NCBI RefSeq assembly: GCF_000611645.1
Contig: NW_014011828.1
Span: 1 to 11,876 of the forward strand
Origin: Monoraphidium neglectum
Lineage: Eukaryota; Chlorophyta; Chlorophyceae; Sphaeropleales; Selenastraceae
DNA length: 11,876 nt
Reading direction: 5' to 3'
Numbering within the stretch: the first letter of the stretch is position 1; each line of letters opens with the position of its first letter. A program made the position numbers and the translations under genes. This document shows positions 9,301-11,876 of the stretch, one piece after another. The notes below the pieces were generated by a model, which was not told the DNA's origin, searched no databases, and saw nothing but the letters and a program-made list of their open reading frames with translations.

Positions 9301-11287
9301 ACGGCGGCGGCGGTGGTGGCGCGGCGAAGCAGCGGAGGACGAGCAGGCGCAGCCAGACAGCGGCGGCGGGTGAGGGGCAGCAGCAGCAGGGGCAGCAGCA
9401 GCAGCAGCAGTGGCAGGCGGAGGACGGCAGGAGCCAGGAGGAGCTTTCGGCGGAGGCGGCGTCCAAGGGGTGGGGCAAGATGTACGCGGCTATGGGTGGC
9501 GGCCGGGAGGGGCTGTGGGCGTGCGCAGCCATAGAGAAGCTCTGTGAGGTGAGGGCAAGGGGCGTGGACATGTCGTAGGTTGCGTCACGTTGGTTGGGAA
9601 TCCTGAGGGGCGGGGTAAACACGGGTGGAGAGCGGGGTTGGAAGGCTGCTGTTTGGGCCAGCGGGCCAGCATTGGGCGGCAGGGGGGCGCGGGCTCAACA
9701 ACAAGGGTGGCTGGAACGAGCTGCAGGGTTCCCTGCCATGTTGAGCGTCTTTTGGGGGGGGGGGTGGGATGGAGCAACTGCCAATCGGCCTGTGCTAGAT
9801 TGGAGACTGGTGCACGTTGGAAAGCTCACTGTTGCTGGGATTTGACACAGAGGTACGCCGCAACCACCCCTCCTCTCCCCTGACACCATCCGTTCTGCTC
9901 ACCACGAACTTCATCGCACCTCACCCGCCACCCCACCCCTTCACCGCACTCCCCTGCCTCCTCCTCACACCGCCAGGTCAGCGCCATCGACAAGCTGCTG
10001 TCAGCCTTCATCGTGCCCCTCCAGGGCGATGACATCAGCACGCCCGACGCCGAGCGCGGCGGCCACCGCGTGCACTGCAGCCTCAACCTCAATACGGAGA
10101 CGGGGCGGCTCAGCGCGCGGCGCCCAAACCTGCAGAACCAGCCGGCGCTGGAGAAGGACCGCTATAAGGTGCGAGGCCGGGTGGGGGTGCAAAGGAGGGG
10201 AAGGAAGGCGGGCGCCCCTTCTTGGTGGGGTGGCCGGGGGGTACGGGTATGTCCGAGCACACTGCTGGTGTTTTGAGTGAGAGCCTAATCAGGAGTGCTC
10301 GTGACGGTTTCTCATGTGCGGATCCAGGGCCGTGCACAGCTACTGAGACCCCAGCCTCTCTCCCCTCTGCCGGCCTGGCGCAACTCTGCTGCCATGCTGA
10401 CCTGGCGCATTTACCTTCGCCGGCAGGTCCGCAAGGCGTTCTGCGCGAGCGAGGGCAACACCCTGATCGTGGCGGACTATGGCCAGCTGGAGCTGCGGCT
10501 TCTGGCCCACATGGCGAACTGCCAGTCCATGCTGCGCGCATTCGAGCTGGGGGGAGACTTCCACAGCAGGTGGGGGGGGGAGAGCTGGCGGGGCGCATTT
10601 GGAATGGCTTTCAGCGTTTGGCGCTCGCGCCTGCCCAGGCCTGGCTGCGAGGGGTGTGTGTGTGTGCGTGTGTGCAGTCCTCATGCAGCCTTGCTGGCAC
10701 ATTTCACGCCAGGGAATGCTGATGTTGCGTGCCCTCAATGCGCACACGTGTGTGCAAACGCCGTCCGCGTCCACACGCACGCACGCCCGCACGCAAATGT
10801 GTCCACACGCCCTCCCCCCGTCGTCCCCAGGACTGCCCTGGGCATGTACGACCACATCAAGGCCGCCATTGACAAGGGGGAGTGCCTGCTGGAGTGGGAC
10901 GGCGGCCCCGACCACGCGCCCTGCCCCGTGCCGCTGCTCAAGGACAAGTTTGCCAGCGAGAGGCGCAAGGCCAAGGTGCGGCGCTGCTTCATGAGGGGGG
11001 CGGGCGGGGGCTGCAGGCCGGCCGTGACGCGAGAGTTGGCGATTGCGAGCAGCCTGGGTGACTGACGGTCAGGTGTGCACGTGGGCCTATGTGGGCTCCT
11101 GGGCGGTGGTCTTTGGGCTCAAGGGTGGGCACGGAGCGGCTGCTGCGGCGCAGATGTGTCCTCTGTAGGGGTATAGTTGGCCTCCTCCACGACATGTGCT
11201 GACGTGCACACTCTGACACACAAGCAAATACACGACGCACACCAACCTTGCATGCACGGATGCATACGCACTCGTCCTTCCCCGCTT

Positions 11288-11325
<38 letters not shown>

Positions 11326-11445
11326 CAGGTCCTGAACTTCAGTATCGCGTACGGCAAGACCGCCCACGGCCTCAGCAAGGACTGGGGGGTCAGCCTCAAG
11401 GAGGCGGAGGAGACACTGAAGAGGTGGTACGCGGACAGGCCGGAG
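3048..11445 (+). CDS. POP: Plant/protist organellar DNA polymerase (family A), 3'-truncated by window
   Basis: Replicates chloroplast and/or mitochondrial DNA with proofreading. My exon model: 3048-3175, 3291-6069, 6343-6501, 6868-7065, 7394-7830, 8012-8138, 8484-8660, 9078-9548, 9977-10168, 10427-10569, 10831-10975, 11329-11445. All introns are GT-AG and all junctions keep phase, giving 1691 codons; the next exon lies beyond the window. In order: basic transit-like N-terminus; Gln/Pro-rich region; exonuclease with Exo I DTE (D561, E563), Exo II NYGFD (D977) and Exo III YSALD (Y1082, D1086); then TGRLSARRPNLQN (1534-1546), motif A DYGQLELR (D1573) and motif B RRKAKVLNFSIAYG (R1648, K1652, F1656). 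Phe at F1656 is the residue type that normally disfavours dideoxynucleotides in family A. Motif C (HDE) is off the edge. Land-plant homologues are near 1050 residues; this one is much longer because of low-complexity inserts. Start: the first ATG after an in-frame TAA at 3015; ATGs at 3078 (same frame) and 3274 are alternatives. Confidence 0.93.
3176..3290 (+). other. Intron 1, with an alternative start codon inside it
   Basis: The donor GCCTG|GTGAGC (3175/3176) and acceptor GTACGCAG (ends 3290) join a phase-2 exon to the long exon exactly in frame, making a Trp codon. If the 115 bases are retained, the upstream reading frame ends at TGA 3177-3179. ATG 3274, inside the intron, then opens the main frame directly with another Arg-rich start (MCHVRRRALW). 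The long exon is open back to about 3079, so splicing here is likely but not certain. Confidence 0.5.
3661..3715 (+). repeat. Tandem AAPHP repeats in N-terminal linker
   Basis: The frame reads AAPHPAAPHPAAPHHPQAP, three near-copies of a five-residue unit, within a Gly/Ala/Ser/Pro-rich stretch between the transit peptide and the glutamine-rich region. Probably an unstructured spacer. Confidence 0.7.
4237..4560 (+). repeat. CAG-rich repeat encoding a Gln-rich region
   Basis: Interrupted CAG runs encode several short Q tracts (up to seven in a row) mixed with His, Tyr and Pro, including a duplicated QQQQ(Q)HYQ unit around 4330-4380. A proline run follows at about 4667-4696, just before the exonuclease domain. 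This is a prion-like, probably disordered segment that land-plant POPs lack as far as I know. The Q tracts are broken by CAA, CAC and CCG codons, unlike the pure tracts in the neighbouring gene. Confidence 0.85.
5020..6021 (+). other. ~330-residue insertion inside the exonuclease domain
   Basis: From memory of land-plant POPs, only about 25 residues separate the strand around IWVDLL from the helix before Exo II. Here about 334 codons intervene in an uninterrupted frame. The first part (5023-5307) is a charged Glu/Arg/Ala then Lys/Ala-rich helix with coiled-coil or histone H1-like composition. The middle has four basic clusters (5314, 5449, 5545, 5677), the last being PKRRGRKPK, close to an AT-hook. 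The end is Gly/Ser/Ala-rich, with PELPPPTLQEVLEDKEAAG leading back into the fold. It is GC-rich and shows no obvious internal splice pair, but an unrecognised intron cannot be excluded. Confidence 0.75.
6070..6342 (+). other. Intron 2
   Basis: Donor AAG|GTCGGC and acceptor CCCTCGCGCAG. Phase 0. It splits the exonuclease domain immediately before the Exo II segment VWHNYGFDRH. The frame is closed soon after by TAA at 6193, confirming that reading through is not possible. No other feature seen. Confidence 0.85.
6772..6860 (+). repeat. CA-rich microsatellite at the 3' end of intron 3
   Basis: Broken (CA)n and (CG)n runs fill the end of the intron (6502-6867), reaching almost to the acceptor GCATGTAG (ends 6867). 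They stand where a pyrimidine tract would normally be. The next exon starts LLEVLEADLQAEALL. Confidence 0.75.
7066..7393 (+). other. Intron 4 with G-quadruplex-type runs
   Basis: Donor AAG|GTGTGG and acceptor AACCCCCCAG, phase 0, between the Exo III exon and the linker exon. The first 85 bases contain several runs of three or more G (for example 7070-7103 and 7129-7148) that satisfy the usual four-run quadruplex pattern on the transcribed-RNA-like strand. The second half turns C-rich. Confidence 0.75.
7485..7745 (+). other. Low-complexity insert between exonuclease and polymerase domains
   Basis: Exon 5 encodes conserved-looking helices at both ends (WNVHRALKAHLEAHYAYMDD, and MDVYRQYWLPFGELLTDMEQ). 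Between them lie roughly 85 residues of Pro/Gly/Ala/Arg with a Q run from (CAG)5 and a GGNGGLNGGRNGG stretch. Land-plant homologues have only a short segment here, to my knowledge. Confidence 0.7.
7841..7873 (+). repeat. Short tandem repeat in intron 5
   Basis: Three degenerate copies of about 11 bases around GGGTTTGACCA, GGGGTTGACCA and GGGTTGGACCA lie just after the donor (7831) of the 181-nt intron 5. No function is apparent. Confidence 0.6.
8012..8660 (+). other. Exons 6-7 and intron 6 (start of polymerase fold)
   Basis: Exon 6 (8012-8138) reads EHLRTQEAQAKLDQAAAEAY and ends YMNISSGLQ; intron 6 is 8139-8483. Exon 7 (8484-8660) begins IRQLLFPDAVEDGSGVRVFK and contains KPLRFVDMPLHGIWG. The NISSGLQ-IRQLLF junction corresponds to the family A segment (N-x-x-S-x-x-Q-L-x-x-x-LF) where the thumb region begins. 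Intron 6 ends in CA- and C-rich sequence. Confidence 0.85.
9078..9548 (+). other. Exon 8 with acidic/Gly/Gln insert
   Basis: VEVTTEKGSPAVSTAVLRSL and the final GKMYAAMGGGREGLWACAAI match the POP core. Between them (about 9235-9465) is an insert, first acidic and Gly-rich (DDEGGDEFGGFGDD), then basic (RRTSRRSQ), then glutamine-rich. It sits in a region that is already variable among POPs. Confidence 0.82.
9549..9976 (+). other. Intron 8
   Basis: The longest complete intron (428 nt), donor GAG|GTGAGG, acceptor ACCGCCAG. The 5' part is G-rich with a run of eleven G at 9754-9764; the last 130 bases are almost all C, T and A. No coding potential or other element seen. Confidence 0.8.
10570..10830 (+). 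other. Intron 10 with TG tract at 5' and CA tract at 3' side
   Basis: The donor is followed at once by nine G (10572-10580). A TG run lies at 10654-10674, and CACACG/CACGCACG repeats at about 10770-10815 precede the acceptor TCGTCCCCAG. The TG and CA stretches are complementary and could pair within the intron. Confidence 0.75.
11289..11323 (+). repeat. (CA)17 microsatellite at the end of intron 11
   Basis: A perfect CA run ends five bases before the acceptor AG (11327-11328) of exon 12 and so replaces the pyrimidine tract. It is complementary to the (GT)n run in the next intron. Confidence 0.95.
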
Positions 11446-11497
11446 GTGAGCGCGTCTGTGTGTGTGTGTGGGGAGGGGGTGTCTGCGTCCATGTGTG

Positions 11498-11558
<61 letters not shown>

Positions 11559-11876
11559 ATGCGCGCCAAGGGGCAAAGAGGAAGGAATGGGTTGTTTGGG
11601 GTCGCGGGAGCAAGGTTGCAGAGGGTCCTGGCGTATAGGGCAGGCGTTTGGAGCCTGAGCTGCGCTTGAGGGACAGGCGCACAGGCCGGCCAAGGGGCTC
11701 CTGAAAAACGTGTCCCTTAAGTAGTGGCGCACTTGCTGAGAGCATCAGCCGTCGCAGTGTTGCGCCCAGCAAAGGCTGCCCCAGAGTCTACCCCATGGCT
11801 CCGCTGTTGAGTGGCCACTCGGATTCCAAGCAGCTGCGGTCGCCCTCCAGAGCAGCCCCCCTGCCCCTCCCCCGCC
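11446..11876 (+). other. Intron 12, open at the right edge
   Basis: After the TG repeats, 11558-11876 shows no sequence matching the next POP block (a Trp-Gln containing helix after PEV). The last bases (CCCCTGCCCCTCCCCCGCC) look like the pyrimidine tract of an acceptor, so the next exon may begin just beyond the window. Short ORFs here have no recognisable content. Confidence 0.65.
11457..11557 (+). repeat. (TG)n microsatellites in intron 12
   Basis: (TG)7 at 11457-11470 begins 11 bases after the donor GAG|GTGAGC. A perfect (GT)28 run occupies 11501-11557, introduced by ATGTGTGCAT. Together with the CA run at 11289 it brackets exon 12 with complementary sequence. Confidence 0.95.

Larger units (their letters stand above)
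9977..11445 (+). other. Family A polymerase catalytic core (palm/fingers, up to motif B)
   Basis: Exon 9 ends LNTETGRLSARRPNLQNQPA plus LEKDRYK. Exon 10 carries TLIVADYGQLELRLLAHMAN (motif A, metal-binding Asp at residue 1573) and GGDFHSR. Exon 11 carries LLKDKFASERRKAK and exon 12 VLNFSIAYGKTAHGLSKDWG (motif B, the O helix). These signatures identify POP rather than bacterial Pol I or animal Pol gamma. Motif C, with the second catalytic Asp, must be in exons beyond the window. Confidence 0.95.

Noticed and set aside
3048..11445. Bacterial DNA polymerase I or a phage polymerase
   Set aside because: Spliceosomal introns, a transit-like N-terminus and the plant-type signatures (CDTEVAGID, VWHNYGFDRH, NTETGRLSARRPNLQNQ) indicate a nuclear-encoded organellar POP.
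11558..11876. A further polymerase exon at the right edge
   Set aside because: No frame contains the expected Trp-Gln helix or motif C, so the region is treated as intron.
1..11876. tRNA, rRNA, CRISPR array, transposase or complete transposon
   Set aside because: Scanning by eye on both strands showed none; the only repeats are microsatellites, short tandems and short palindromes.

Overview
The window looks like nuclear DNA of a green alga (Chlorophyta). The evidence is a strong preference for G or C at third codon positions, short spliceosomal introns with GT/AG ends, long CAG-encoded glutamine tracts, alanine/glycine-rich low-complexity inserts, and many CA/TG microsatellites. One gene is a plant-type organellar DNA polymerase (POP) split by at least twelve introns. 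No species can be named from the sequence alone.

Layout: (1) Positions 1-1830, minus strand: the 5' part of a gene running off the left edge. Its N-terminus (MASWLQQQLKAAEELLEKVD) resembles plant golgin-84-type golgins. A proline/glutamine-rich disordered stretch with two pure polyglutamine tracts follows, and an intron may lie between about 1706 and 1050. (2) Positions 1831-3047: a divergent intergenic region of about 1.2 kb with no convincing gene, visibly poorer in G+C than the flanking coding DNA. It holds a perfect G-box palindrome, a CRE-like bZIP core and a possible 5'-UTR intron. (3) Positions 3048-11876, plus strand: the POP gene. Twelve exons join in phase to give 1691 codons in the window. 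They encode a basic transit-like N-terminus, a glutamine-rich region, a complete 3'-5' exonuclease active site interrupted by an insertion of about 330 residues, and the family A polymerase core through motif B. Motif C and the C-terminus lie beyond the right edge.

The two genes are divergent and need not share a function; one points to the Golgi and the other to chloroplast and/or mitochondrial DNA replication. The most unusual signals are: a lysine/alanine-rich, coiled-coil and AT-hook-like insertion inside the exonuclease domain; an in-frame 117-nt exon carrying half of polymerase motif B, flanked by complementary (CA)n and (GT)n repeats; an intron 1 that could switch the transit peptide; and introns that tend to be G/T-rich at the donor side and C/A-rich at the acceptor side.
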